The notes: a model not told the origin generated them from the sequence alone. Shown: positions 54,476 to 63,685, numbered from the stretch's first letter. The stretch is 64,000 nucleotides of DNA from Myxococcaceae bacterium (GCA_016793095.1 JAEUJQ010000006.1:98653-162652); one strand, 5' to 3'. Made by a program: numbers and translations.

Positions 54476-55828
54476 ATGGCCTTCCGACTCTCACGGCGGT
54501 TCGTTCTTCGGGGCGCGGGCGCGGCGATCGCGCTGCCGACCCTGGAGGCGATGCTGAACGCTCATGGCACCGCGTTCGCGCAGGGCCAGCAGTTCCCGAA
54601 GCGGTACGTCGTGTGGTTCTTCGGCAACGGCGTCAACCTGCCGCGCTGGCGGCCCGCGGCGCAGGGCCAGGGCGCGGCGTGGCAGCTGTCCGAGCAGCTG
54701 CAGCCGCTCGCCGCGCACAAGGAACAGCTCACCGTCGTGACGGGCTGCAACATCCGCATTCCGTCGAGGCGTGGGCACCACGACGGCGTCGCGGCGATGA
54801 TGTCGGGCGCCGAGATCTTCCCGCTGCCCGCAGGCAACGCGCCGTACGCCTCGCGCTTGACCCAGCGCTCGCTGGATCAGGATCTCGCCGACGTCATCGG
54901 CACCCAGAACCGCTTCAAGTCGCTGCAGCTGCGGGTCTCGAAGCGGGTGGTGCGGGGTGAAGGGCCGACGCTCGCGTTCCTCTCGCACGCCTCGCCCACG
55001 GCGCCGCTGGAGGCCGTGGAGAACCCGGTGACGCTCTTCAACCAGCTCTTCACGGGGGTGATGAACTCGCCGAATGACCCGCGGAACACGCTGCGCACCA
55101 ACGTGTTGGACGCGGTGCGCGACGAGACGCGGGCGCTGCACACGAAGCTGGGCGCGACCGACCGGGCCCGGCTCGATCAGCACCTCACGGGCATCGCCGA
55201 GCTGCGCCAGCGCGTGCAGGCCCTGCCGGTGACGCCGACGGGCTCCTGCCGGGTGCCGACCGCGCCCACGCAGACGAACGCCGACGTGAACGGTCAGGAG
55301 CAGATCGAGGCCGTCAACCGCGTGATGAGCGACCTGATGGCGATGGCGTTCGCGTGCGATCTGACGCGCGTGGCGACGTTCCAGTTCTCGGGCTCGGTGG
55401 GCTTCCACACCTTCAACTGGCTCGGCACCGGGCCCCGCGCGTCGGAGCACGCCCTCACGCACGATCAGAACGAGCAGGGCAAGGTGCACGACTCGGTCGT
55501 CTTCTCGATGCGCTGCTTCGCGCAGACCCTGGCGTCGATGAAGGCCATCACCGAGGGCGGGCTGACGGTGCTCGATCGCAGCGCCGTGCTGTGCACGTCG
55601 GACGTCGCCGAGGGCTTCACGCACTCGGGAAATGACTACCCGATCCTGGTGGCGGGCTCGGCTGGCGGCGCGCTGCGCACCAACATGCACTACCGCGCTG
55701 CGAACGGCCGCAACACCAGCGACCTGTTGCTGGCGCTCATGCAGGCCGTGGGCGGTACGACGTTCACGGGCGTCGGCGCAGGCACCGGCCGCAGCACCAC
55801 GCCGATGCGCGAGATCATGACGAGCTGA
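54476..55828 (+). CDS. DUF1552 family protein, Tat-exported
   Basis: 450 residues. Tat-like signal LSRRFVLRGAGAAIALPTLE. The family blocks FFGNGVNLPRWRP, VTGCNIRI and RRGHHDGVAAMMSGAE are present, with a central FQFSGSVGFHTFNWLG. Sulfatase-like relatives exist, but the metal ligands are not clear here. Co-transcribed with the DUF1592 lipoprotein, which is its normal neighbour across the phylum. Confidence 0.9.
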   Translation: MAFRLSRRFVLRGAGAAIALPTLEAMLNAHGTAFAQGQQFPKRYVVWFFGNGVNLPRWRPAAQGQGAAWQLSEQLQPLAAHKEQLTVVTGCNIRIPSRRGHHDGVAAMMSGAEIFPLPAGNAPYASRLTQRSLDQDLADVIGTQNRFKSLQLRVSKRVVRGEGPTLAFLSHASPTAPLEAVENPVTLFNQLFTGVMNSPNDPRNTLRTNVLDAVRDETRALHTKLGATDRARLDQHLTGIAELRQRVQALPVTPTGSCRVPTAPTQTNADVNGQEQIEAVNRVMSDLMAMAFACDLTRVATFQFSGSVGFHTFNWLGTGPRASEHALTHDQNEQGKVHDSVVFSMRCFAQTLASMKAITEGGLTVLDRSAVLCTSDVAEGFTHSGNDYPILVAGSAGGALRTNMHYRAANGRNTSDLLLALMQAVGGTTFTGVGAGTGRSTTPMREIMTS

Positions 55829-55953
55829 CGCGCTCCACCTGCCCACGGCAGGAGACAGGCAGCGGCTTTCCATCGGGCGCACGAAGCGCAGCAACTCCGG
55901 GGCCCTTCGCGCGAGCGGCCAGGCTGGTCCGCGGCCTGCAGCCAGGGGTGGAC

Positions 55954-56898
55954 ATGAGCCACCTGCGCGCGTTCCTCGTCCTCGTCTTCACCGGCTGCGG
56001 CGGCGAGCTCACCATGGCCGGCGCGCCGCAGGCTGATCCGCCGTCGGCCCCGGCGATGACGGTGCGGGTGTCGAGCGGCGAGCTCACCCTGCCCGTCGGA
56101 GAGACGCTGAAGCTGACGGTGACGGTCACGGACCCGGCCGGCGCGCCGGTCGCGGGCGTGGACACCATCGAGTGGAGCGTCGAGGACCCGGCCATCGCCA
56201 CGGTGAAGGACGGCATGCTGACGACGCTCGCGGCGGGCATCACCAGCGTGCGGGCGACTGCGTACGTCACCCGCATGGGGGTGCGCGCCGAGGGCCGGGC
56301 GGTCGTCGAGGTGACCGGGGCCGCCGGCTCCGCCAGCCGTTGTGGCGACGGCACCTGCAGCTTCGCCGAGGCGTGCCAGTGCCTGAATGACTGCGGAGCG
56401 TGCAGCAACGGGCCGACGTCGCTGTTCGCGAGCGGCCCGGCCGACACCACTGCGGCGACCGGCGGCCGCGCGCTGGTGGTGGGCGTGAAGTTCAAGCCAG
56501 CGCGGGCGGGGCGGGTCCGCGCGCTGCGCTTCTTCAAGGGGCTGGGGGCCACCGGCACCAACCGGCTCGCGCTCTACAGCGCCTCGGGGCAGCAGCTCGC
56601 ACAGGCGACGTCGCGCAACGAGACGATGTCGGGCTGGCAGCAGGTGCCGCTGTCGGCGCCGGTCGCGCTCACCGCGGGCACCACCTACGTCGTCGCGCTG
56701 CACACGAGCACCGGGTACGTCGTCTCGGCGGGCGGCTTCTTCGCGCAGGCCCGCACCAACGGGCCGCTCCGCGCGCTCGCCGACGGGGAAGATGGGCCGA
56801 ACGGGCTCAGATCGATCTCGACGACGATGAAGCTGCCCACCGAGGCAACGGGCGGAGCGAACCACTTCGTCGACGTGGTGTTCGAAGCGACGCCGTGA
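55954..56898 (+). CDS. Lipoprotein with Big-like, Cys-rich and DUF4082 domains
   Basis: 314 residues. Lipobox VFTGCGG near residue 14. A bacterial Ig-like (Big_2-type) domain at about 35-120 (GETLKLTVTVTDPAG), a short Cys-rich module (CGDGTCSFAEACQCLNDCGAC), and a DUF4082-like beta domain (FKPARAGRVRALRFFKG). Surface-exposed, perhaps binding carbohydrate. ATG at 55954 chosen over GTG at 55948. Confidence 0.8.
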   Translation: MSHLRAFLVLVFTGCGGELTMAGAPQADPPSAPAMTVRVSSGELTLPVGETLKLTVTVTDPAGAPVAGVDTIEWSVEDPAIATVKDGMLTTLAAGITSVRATAYVTRMGVRAEGRAVVEVTGAAGSASRCGDGTCSFAEACQCLNDCGACSNGPTSLFASGPADTTAATGGRALVVGVKFKPARAGRVRALRFFKGLGATGTNRLALYSASGQQLAQATSRNETMSGWQQVPLSAPVALTAGTTYVVALHTSTGYVVSAGGFFAQARTNGPLRALADGEDGPNGLRSISTTMKLPTEATGGANHFVDVVFEATP

Positions 56899-57062
56899 GA
56901 GCCCGGCGCGATCGCCGGTACGTTGACCGCTCTGGGGTCGGCCGTTCTGCTCGTCACGCCCAGCCAGGTTGACCCGAGGGCCTTCCCCGGACGAGCACCG
57001 AGCCCGACGCGAGGGAGGCGACGGGCTCCCCCCAGCGAGCACGACAGGCTACATCGGCGCCC

Positions 57063-58595
57063 ATGAACCGCTCCGGTCTCGCCGCCCTCCTCGCCCTCCT
57101 CACCAGCTGCTTCCGGCCGGTCGACTCCATCGAAGACGCCGGGGCGCCGATGGGAGACGGCGGCGCGCCTGTCTGTACCGTGGGCCTGAACCAGACGTGC
57201 AACGAGCTCGCGACCATGTCGTCCTTCGCGGGCGTGTGCTTCGACTCGGGCTGCGTCTGCAACCCGGGCTTCGAGAAGGCGCCCTCGGGCCGATGCCAGC
57301 CGCAGCGCCAGGGAGACGCTGGGACCTGCGCGGGCACCGGGCCGGCCTGTCTCACGGGCGTTCCCGGAGGCGAGTGTGGTGACGCCGCGTTGCCCAGCAC
57401 CTGCGTCGCCGGCCAGTGGGCGTGCCCCCAGGGCACCATCCCGTCCACCATGTGTGCGTGCGTCGGCCGTCCTGCTGGCGCCTGCACCTGCACTTCGACC
57501 GGCTGGAGCTGCCCCGACGCCGGCAACTGCACCGGCGCTCCGCCGACGGGCTTCGGGGAGCTCTGCGTGAGCGGGACGCCCGGTGGCGCCTGTGGCGACG
57601 CGCTCCAGTCACGGGTCTGCAGCGGAACGCAGTGGGTCTGTCCCGCCAACACCATCCCCACGACGCAGTGCGCCTGCATCGGCCGCCCGCCCGGCAACTG
57701 CACCTGCACCGCGATGGGCTGGAGCTGCGCCGACGCTGGCCCCACCGCATGCACTCCCGGCGTCGCGATGTCGTGCAACGACGGGCCGCTCGACGGGGGC
57801 ATCGGTGGCCTCGCGGGGACGTGCACGGCCGCCGGCACGTGCGTCTGCAACCTGGGCTTTCAGGTGAACCCGGCAACAGGGCGCTGCCGTCCCCAGGGTC
57901 CTCCCGTCTGCACCGGCACGGGCATGACCCAGGCCTGCAACGAGCTGCAGGGAATGGCCTCGTTCGCCGGCCAGTGCGTGAACGGGCAGTGCGTCTGCAA
58001 CACCGGCTTCGAGCCCGCACCATCGGGGCGTTGCCAGCCGGTCGGCGCCATCTGCACCGATCGCGTCTCGACGTCCTGCAACGACGAGCTGACCGACGGC
58101 GGGGTTGCCGGCTTCTGCGCCGCTGGCACCTGCGGCTGCAACGCCGGCTTCGCAGTGAACCCAGCCACTGGCCGCTGCCGCGCTGTGCGTCCGCAGCGGA
58201 GCTGCACCGTGGGAATGGACCAGACCTGCAACGCAGACCCGCTCATGTCGGCCGTGGCGGGCACGTGCGTGGCTGGCACCTGCTCGTGCAGCGCCGGCTT
58301 CGCGCTCACCCCCGAGGGGACCTGCACGCCGTCGGTGCTCGGCTACTGCGTGGCGAACAACGGAATGGGGACCTGCCGGATCGAGACGTTCGACGGGGGC
58401 GTCGCCGCAGGCGGCCTGTGCGGAAACCAGGCGCTCGCGGCGGCCTGCGTCTGCGAGCCCGGCACGCCGCCGACGCCGCGCTGCATGGGCCTGTGTCCAC
58501 CACTGGCCGGTCGGACGTGCGTGACGACCAACTGTGGGACGGTGTCGTGTCTGCCGCCGCTCCGCTGTATCGGCACCAACGTCTGCGCTCCGTGA
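57063..58595 (+). CDS. Cys-rich repeat lipoprotein with alternating modules
   Basis: 510 residues. Lipobox LLTSCF near residue 16. It carries five modules of about 40-45 residues, each with the pattern CN-x(8-15)-G-x-C-x(3-5)-C-x-C-x(2)-GF. Modules 1 and 3 end GFEKAPSGRCQP-like, and modules 2 and 4 end NPATGRCR-like, so the order is A-B-A-B plus a variant. Two other modules carry CTCTSTGWSCPDAG and CTCTAMGWSCADAG. The pattern points to segmental duplication of an A-B pair. The stop codon TGA is also the first base triplet of a dispersed repeat. Confidence 0.8.
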   Translation: MNRSGLAALLALLTSCFRPVDSIEDAGAPMGDGGAPVCTVGLNQTCNELATMSSFAGVCFDSGCVCNPGFEKAPSGRCQPQRQGDAGTCAGTGPACLTGVPGGECGDAALPSTCVAGQWACPQGTIPSTMCACVGRPAGACTCTSTGWSCPDAGNCTGAPPTGFGELCVSGTPGGACGDALQSRVCSGTQWVCPANTIPTTQCACIGRPPGNCTCTAMGWSCADAGPTACTPGVAMSCNDGPLDGGIGGLAGTCTAAGTCVCNLGFQVNPATGRCRPQGPPVCTGTGMTQACNELQGMASFAGQCVNGQCVCNTGFEPAPSGRCQPVGAICTDRVSTSCNDELTDGGVAGFCAAGTCGCNAGFAVNPATGRCRAVRPQRSCTVGMDQTCNADPLMSAVAGTCVAGTCSCSAGFALTPEGTCTPSVLGYCVANNGMGTCRIETFDGGVAAGGLCGNQALAAACVCEPGTPPTPRCMGLCPPLAGRTCVTTNCGTVSCLPPLRCIGTNVCAP

Positions 58596-58667
58596 GACGA
58601 AGCCGCGCGATCGACGAGGCCGAGGCGCGCTCGGCCGAACGAAGGCGAAGTCGAACCGGGAAACACG
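58593..58667. repeat. Dispersed repeat, short relative of the 1865-2080 unit
   Basis: 75 bp beginning TGAGACGAAGCCG, which coincides with the stop of the upstream gene, containing ggccgaacgaaggcgaagt and ending gggaaacacg. Compared with the 108-bp units it lacks about 33 bp in the middle. It is followed at 58668 by another TGAGACGA start and a partial, more diverged copy to about 58715. The rest of 58716-58957 shows no gene or clear signal. Confidence 0.8.
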
Positions 58668-58957
58668 TGAGACGAGCCCTCAGGACGAACGAAGGCGAGG
58701 TCGAGCGGAGCGGCCCGTGATCTGGGCGGACGGTCGCGGTGATGGGCAGCATTGCCTCGCCTCGAGGGCGGGAGCTCCGGCCTTCGGTCGCGCTCGGGCA
58801 ACGCGCGTGGGCGCCGGCTGAACTCAGCGCACCTGCCGAACGGGAGTCGTCGTCGCTGGCGCCACGCCCGGCGTCCGACCATGCTCGCCACCGTGTCGTC
58901 CGTCTTCACCGCCGCCAGGTTGCAGCAACCCTCGGGCACGCCACTCGGAGCTGCCTG

Positions 58958-59383
58958 ATGCTCGCCGTCGCGCTCGCCCTCGCCCTCGCCCAGCCGTCGA
59001 TCGCGCCGCCGCCGCTCCCGCTCCCTTCGCCGAGCGGCTTCCAGGTCGTGCCCGACGACGGCCTCATCACCCGCATCCTCGCGCTCGATCGGCAACTGCG
59101 CGCCCCCGCACCGACGTGGGCCGCGCCGGTCGCGGGCGCAGGGCTCGGCCTTGGAGCCCTCACGTTCAGCCTGGCCGCCGTCGGCCTGATGAACCGCCCG
59201 ACCGTCTCAGCGACGCTCTTCCTGGTGCTCGGGGTGCTCCTGGGCTCGCTCACCACCATCGGCGGAACGGTGGCGGGCGTGGTCGGCTATGGCGAGGCGG
59301 TGCGGCGCGCGGAGCTGGACGATCGGCGACAACGACTCGTCGACGAGCTCGAGCGGCGGGCGGGCGTGCGCCCGACTGACTGA
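58958..59383 (+). CDS. Small membrane protein, 141 residues
   Basis: N-terminal signal-like helix (LAVALALALAQPSIAP), a Pro-rich stretch, two central membrane helices (VAGAGLGLGALTFSLAAVGLM and LFLVLGVLLGSLTTIGGTVAG), and a charged helical tail (RAELDDRRQRLVDELERRAG). ATG preceded by cggag at a 7-base spacer. No family recognised. Confidence 0.65.
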   Translation: MLAVALALALAQPSIAPPPLPLPSPSGFQVVPDDGLITRILALDRQLRAPAPTWAAPVAGAGLGLGALTFSLAAVGLMNRPTVSATLFLVLGVLLGSLTTIGGTVAGVVGYGEAVRRAELDDRRQRLVDELERRAGVRPTD

Positions 59384-59431
59384 CCCGTCGTCTCGCGAGT
59401 GCCCAGCTGGCGCGCCGCCCGGCGAGGCCTC

Positions 59432-60598
59432 CTACTTGCGCTGCTGCGCCTCGAAGCGCTTGAGCGTCGACTCGATCTCGGCGTTCACCGCCTTCAGCGT
59501 GTCCTGCTTCTCGCGGAACGGCAGGAACGCGCTCTTGAAGCCCGACACGATGACGGTGGTGAGATCTTCCAGCGACAGGCCGAGCTGCTTGTGCGCGATC
59601 CAGTACTCGTTGGTGACGGTGGTGTCGGTGATCAGCCGGTTATCGGTGTTGATCGTCACGCGCAGGCCGTAGTCGAAATAGAACTTCAGCGGGTGCGCCT
59701 GGATCTCCGAGACCGCGCGCGTCTGCACGTTCGACGATGGGCAGCACTCGAGCGGAATGCGGTGATCATTCACGTAGTTCAGCAGGTCGCCGTCCTCGCG
59801 CAGGCGCACGCCGTGGCCGATGCGGTGCGCACCGAGGTAGTGCAGCGCCTGACCGATGGACTCGGGTCCGTAGGCCTCGCCCGCGTGCGCGGTGCAGTTG
59901 ACGTTGTTCTTGAGGATGAGCTGGAACGCCTCGCGGTGCTCCTTCGCCGGGAAGTTCGCCTCGGCGCCCGCGAGATCGAAGCCCACCACGCCGCGGTTCT
60001 TGTACGCGACGCAGAGCTCGGCGAGGCGCACGCTCGACTGCGGGTTCATGTGGCGGATGCCGCAGAGGATCACGCCGTACTTGATGCGCGTCTCGCGCTT
60101 CGCCGTGCGCAGGCCCTCGAGCACCGCGTCCACCACCGCGGTCAACTTCAGGCCACGCTGCTGGTGCAGCACCGGCGCGTACCGCACCTCGAGGTAGCGC
60201 ACGTTCTCGGCGGCCGAGTCCACCGCCAGCTCGTAGGCCGCGCGGTAGAGCGCCTCCTCGGTCTGCAGCACCGAGCAGGTCACGTCGAAGGCCACCAGGT
60301 AGTCCTCGAGATCGCGGCAGATCTCGCCCTTGTGAATCGCCTTGGCGAGCGCGTCTTCGTTGTCCGCCGGCAGCTTCACCTGCTGCTTCTCGGCGAGCTC
60401 GAGGATCGTCTTGAGGCGCATCGAGCCGTCGAGGTGGCAGTGCAGATCGGTCTTCGGCAGCGCCCGCAACAGCTCGGTCGTCACCTCGACCTTCGGCACC
60501 GCAACGGCGGGCGGCGGCGGCGGGTGCCAGTGCGTGGACGAGATGCCGGCCTGCGTCGACAGCGGGACGTTGAAGTCTTCGTCGTGGACCGAGGGCAT
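59432..60598 (-). CDS. add: Adenosine deaminase
   Basis: 388 residues. Zinc and catalytic motifs TDLHCHLDGSMR, HAGEAYGP, HRIGHGVRL and TINTDNRL. The second residue of the usual Asp-Asp pair is Asn, which occurs in several bacterial adenosine deaminases. The first 35 residues are a variable extension. The enzyme converts adenosine to inosine in the purine salvage pathway. Downstream of sspB at 61 bp, possibly on its transcript. Confidence 0.93.
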   Translation of the reverse strand: MPSVHDEDFNVPLSTQAGISSTHWHPPPPPAVAVPKVEVTTELLRALPKTDLHCHLDGSMRLKTILELAEKQQVKLPADNEDALAKAIHKGEICRDLEDYLVAFDVTCSVLQTEEALYRAAYELAVDSAAENVRYLEVRYAPVLHQQRGLKLTAVVDAVLEGLRTAKRETRIKYGVILCGIRHMNPQSSVRLAELCVAYKNRGVVGFDLAGAEANFPAKEHREAFQLILKNNVNCTAHAGEAYGPESIGQALHYLGAHRIGHGVRLREDGDLLNYVNDHRIPLECCPSSNVQTRAVSEIQAHPLKFYFDYGLRVTINTDNRLITDTTVTNEYWIAHKQLGLSLEDLTTVIVSGFKSAFLPFREKQDTLKAVNAEIESTLKRFEAQQRK

Positions 60599-60659
60599 GG
60601 CCCTGACTTAGCGCCGTCCCCACCGCCTCGCGAGTTTGGGTGCTGCCAAAGCGTCCTCG

Positions 60660-61205
60660 TCACTTCACCAGGCGCAGGTGGCCCCGCTTCGGTGGGGTGG
60701 GGTCTTTGGGTGGCTCCTCGGTCCCGCCGACGGGGTTCTCGAGGACCACCTCGCGCAGGGCCGCGCGCGCGGGTGGAGGCTCTGGCTCGTTCGACAGGCC
60801 CGAGGCCACCTCCGCGAGCATCGCCGCCACCGGGGATCGCCGCTCCGGTGGAGGCACCGTCGTCTGCCGCTCGACCGCACCCTGCAGCAGCTCCTCGGGC
60901 ATGTCCTCGGGGAACATGAAGAAGTCGTGCGAGATGTGACTGGCGATGGCGTAGAGCGCCGACCAGGGCACGCCCACGGTGAAGCGCTCTCCACCGAACG
61001 AGAGCGTCTCGCGCACGCCCCAGTCGTTGACGCTGAGGTCGGGCGGATCGAAGCGGTAGGAGACGTTCAGCACGAGGTGGTGGTCGCCGAGGAACTTCTT
61101 CGGCACGAGCACTCCGGGACGTCGCGCGTCGAGGTGGATCTGCGTCATGCCCGCCTCGAGGGCCTTCAGCAGCCGCGCCTTCTTCTCGTCGTTGCGTCGT
61201 TCCAT
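60660..61205 (-). CDS. sspB: ClpXP adaptor SspB
   Basis: 181 residues. The SspB core reads LKALEAGMTQIHLDARRPGV, with HLVLNVSYRFDPPDLSVNDWG and LSFGGERFTVGVPWSALYAI, the ssrA-tag-binding groove. A flexible Pro/Glu-rich linker leads to the tail GHLRLVK, like the ClpX-binding tail of E. coli SspB (LRVVK). SspB delivers ssrA-tagged proteins to ClpXP. The start is ATG at 61205; a GTG three codons upstream is possible. It lies 63 bp after smpB, whose product makes the tag addition possible. Confidence 0.92.
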   Translation of the reverse strand: MERRNDEKKARLLKALEAGMTQIHLDARRPGVLVPKKFLGDHHLVLNVSYRFDPPDLSVNDWGVRETLSFGGERFTVGVPWSALYAIASHISHDFFMFPEDMPEELLQGAVERQTTVPPPERRSPVAAMLAEVASGLSNEPEPPPARAALREVVLENPVGGTEEPPKDPTPPKRGHLRLVK

Positions 61206-61268
61206 GCTGCTCACCCAACCGTAAGCCGTTCGCCCCCGCCGCGCACCTCGGACTGCGTCACCGGTCCG

Positions 61269-61736
61269 TCAGCGCCGTCGCAGGGCGCGATCCATCTCCC
61301 GGCGGCTCTCGCGCTCCTTGATGTTCTCGCGCCGGTCGATGTTCGTCTTGCCCTTGCCCAGGCCCAGCCGCACCTTCGCCCAGCCGTTCTTGAAGTAGAG
61401 CGCGAGGGGGATGATGGAGTACCCGCGCTCGCGCACCTTCTCGGCCCACTTCTCGAGCTCGGCCTTGTTCACCAGCAGCGGCCGGGGCCGGGTGGGCAGG
61501 TGCCCGAACTGGGAGGCCGGCTTGTACTGGCCGATGTGCGCGTTGTGCAGCACGAGGCCGGTCTTCTCGGGCATCGCGTAGGCGTCGTTGAGGCTCGCCT
61601 CGCCGTTGCGCAGCGCCTTCACCTCGCTGCCGGTCAGCACGAGCCCCGCCTCGAGCGTGTCGTCGAAATGGTAGTCGAACTTCGCGCGCCGGTGCTCGCA
61701 GATGAGCTTCTCGCCGGTGTCCTTCGGCTTCGCCAT
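61269..61736 (-). CDS. smpB: tmRNA-binding protein SmpB
   Basis: 155 residues. Signature blocks KLICEHRRAKFDYHF, EAGLVLTGSEVKALRNG, FGHLPTRPRPLLVNKAELEK and the basic tail with ENIKERESRREMDR. It binds tmRNA for ribosome rescue. It follows panC by 2 bp and precedes sspB. The ssrA gene itself is not visible in the window. Confidence 0.97.
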   Translation of the reverse strand: MAKPKDTGEKLICEHRRAKFDYHFDDTLEAGLVLTGSEVKALRNGEASLNDAYAMPEKTGLVLHNAHIGQYKPASQFGHLPTRPRPLLVNKAELEKWAEKVRERGYSIIPLALYFKNGWAKVRLGLGKGKTNIDRRENIKERESRREMDRALRRR

Positions 61737-61738
61737 CG

Positions 61739-62617
61739 TCAGCCGCCCGCGAGCGTGAGCGCCACGTTGTCGATGAGCCGCGTCGTGCCGAGGAAGGCCG
61801 CCACCAGCGCGCGCCCGGGCTTCTCCTTCGTCAGCGTGGTGAGCGGCTCGAGCGTCGTCGCGTCACGCACCTCGAGGTAGTCGAGCTTCACCTGCGCGGC
61901 GGTGAGGGGTGCGAGGCCCAGCGCCACCAGCTTCGCCACGTCGGCCTCCCCTGCCTTCGCCGCCGCCTGCATCGCGAAGAGCCCCTTCGAGAGGGAGAGC
62001 GCGCGAACGCGATCGTCGGCCGAGAGGTACGTGTTGCGCGACGACATCGCCAGCCCGTCGGCCTCGCGGATGGTGGGCATGCCGACGATCTCGACGCCCA
62101 GCTCGAGATCGCGCCCGAGCGCCTTGATCACCTGCAGCTGCTGGTAGTCCTTCTCGCCGAAGAGCGCGACGTCGGGGCGGAAGAGCGCGAGCAGCTTGGT
62201 GACGACGGTCGCCACGCCGCGGAAGTGCCCCGGCCGCCGATCGCCGCAGAGGCCCTGGCTCACCTGCTCGACCGTCACGTACGTCTGGAAGCCCTGCGGG
62301 TACACGGTGGACGGCTCGGGCGAGTAGACGACGGTCGCCCCGGCGGCCCCGCACTTCGCGAGATCGCCGGAGAGATCTCTCGGGTAGCGGCTCAGGTCCT
62401 CGGTCGGTCCGAACTGCGTCGGGTTGACGAAGATGGTGGCCGCGACGACGTCGCACCGCGCGCGGCCTTCCCGCATGAGCGAGAGGTGGCCGTCGTGCAG
62501 GAAGCCCATCGTGGGCACGAGCGCCAGGGTCTGCCCGCGGCGGCGCAGGTCGTTGGCGAACCAGCGCACCTCGTCGGGGGTCTTCAGCAACCGGGGAGTC
62601 GTCACGGGGGGCTCCAT
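61739..62617 (-). CDS. panC: Pantothenate synthetase
   Basis: 292 residues. Motifs LVPTMGFLHDGHLSLM (HxGH), FVNPTQFGPTEDLSRYPR, FGEKDYQQLQVI and MSSRNTYLS are intact. The enzyme joins pantoate and beta-alanine with ATP. The ATG at 62617 was chosen over one eight codons upstream. It heads the panC-smpB-sspB-add run and diverges from the peptidoglycan-binding protein. Confidence 0.96.
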   Translation of the reverse strand: MEPPVTTPRLLKTPDEVRWFANDLRRRGQTLALVPTMGFLHDGHLSLMREGRARCDVVAATIFVNPTQFGPTEDLSRYPRDLSGDLAKCGAAGATVVYSPEPSTVYPQGFQTYVTVEQVSQGLCGDRRPGHFRGVATVVTKLLALFRPDVALFGEKDYQQLQVIKALGRDLELGVEIVGMPTIREADGLAMSSRNTYLSADDRVRALSLSKGLFAMQAAAKAGEADVAKLVALGLAPLTAAQVKLDYLEVRDATTLEPLTTLTKEKPGRALVAAFLGTTRLIDNVALTLAGG

Positions 62618-62731
62618 GCACCGGGGGGCCCGGGGTCGCAAGCACCGTGATTCTCAGGGGTCGAGAGGGCCCGTCAGGTCCGCTGACAAAGCGGCGCGCA
62701 CCCTGCGAATGACTCGGGACGACACCTCTTC

Positions 62732-63685
62732 ATGGTCGCTCCCATCTCGAACCGGGTCCGCAACACCTCGGCAACTCCTGACGTCGGCGCGGGGCTCGCG
62801 TCGGCCGCCAACGGCGAGTACCTCAAGCGGGGCTCGAGCGGAGAGGCGGTGCTCGAGCTCCAGAAGGCGCTCAACGCGCGCGGCTGGCAGCTCGAAGAGG
62901 ACGGGAAGTTCGGCCCGAAGACGGAGCAGGCGCTCCGCGACTTCCAGGGCGCGACGGGCGCCGAGGTCGATGGCGTCGTGGGCCCCGAGACGGTCGGCAA
63001 GCTGCGCACGACGGCCGGTCAGCAGGTGAACCGGCGCGACCCCGCGGCGCCGAGCTCCGACTACCAGCCCAACCGCCCCGCGCCGGTCGACATCGGCCGG
63101 CCCTCAGGCGACGAGCGGCAGCGCTACGACTACTACGCGTCGATGGTGCGGCGCGCGGGCGGTCAGGTGTGCCCGAACGGACAGCCGACGGTGCTGGGCC
63201 TCCGCGCTGGCGAGGGCGGCGCGGCGCGTGAGTACAAGGACCGCTTCATCGTGCTGACGCCGAACGGGCGCGTGCACGAGTTCACCGGCGCGACCTACCC
63301 CGGGCAGTCGAGGTCGTCGGCGTCTCCCGACGTGACCGGCGACGGCGTCGGCGACGTGGGCATGATCCGCCCGGGCAACTACCAGGTGGTGCCCAACGGA
63401 AACCACGCGGGCGCGGCCTCGTACCACGTGCGCACGCTGGGCGGCTCGGGCTCCATTCCCGGCTGGCGTGACTCGAACCACGACGGCCGCTACTCGGACG
63501 GCGAGCGTGGCGCCTCGGAGCGCCGCGGCGATCGGCTCACCGGCGTGCTCTTCCACCAGGGCAACTCGTCGGCGCCGTCGTCCATCGGCTGCCAGACGCT
63601 CTCGCCGTCGGAGTACCGGCGCTTCATCGACGCCGTCGGCGGGCCGCGAGGGAGCTTCACGTACACGCTGATCGCCGCGCGCTGA
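62732..63685 (+). CDS. Peptidoglycan-binding-domain protein with C-terminal His/Cys motif
   Basis: 317 residues. A PG_binding_1 domain (about 31-92) reads SGEAVLELQKALNARGWQLE to GVVGPETVGKLR. The C-terminal half contains VLFHQGNSS, then SSIGCQTLSPSEY, a His and Cys spacing similar to YkuD-type L,D-transpeptidases (HG then SxGC). There is also a calcium-binding-like DSNHDGRYSDGE loop. No N-terminal signal is visible, so export may use another route. The substrate is probably peptidoglycan. Confidence 0.75.
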   Translation: MVAPISNRVRNTSATPDVGAGLASAANGEYLKRGSSGEAVLELQKALNARGWQLEEDGKFGPKTEQALRDFQGATGAEVDGVVGPETVGKLRTTAGQQVNRRDPAAPSSDYQPNRPAPVDIGRPSGDERQRYDYYASMVRRAGGQVCPNGQPTVLGLRAGEGGAAREYKDRFIVLTPNGRVHEFTGATYPGQSRSSASPDVTGDGVGDVGMIRPGNYQVVPNGNHAGAASYHVRTLGGSGSIPGWRDSNHDGRYSDGERGASERRGDRLTGVLFHQGNSSAPSSIGCQTLSPSEYRRFIDAVGGPRGSFTYTLIAAR

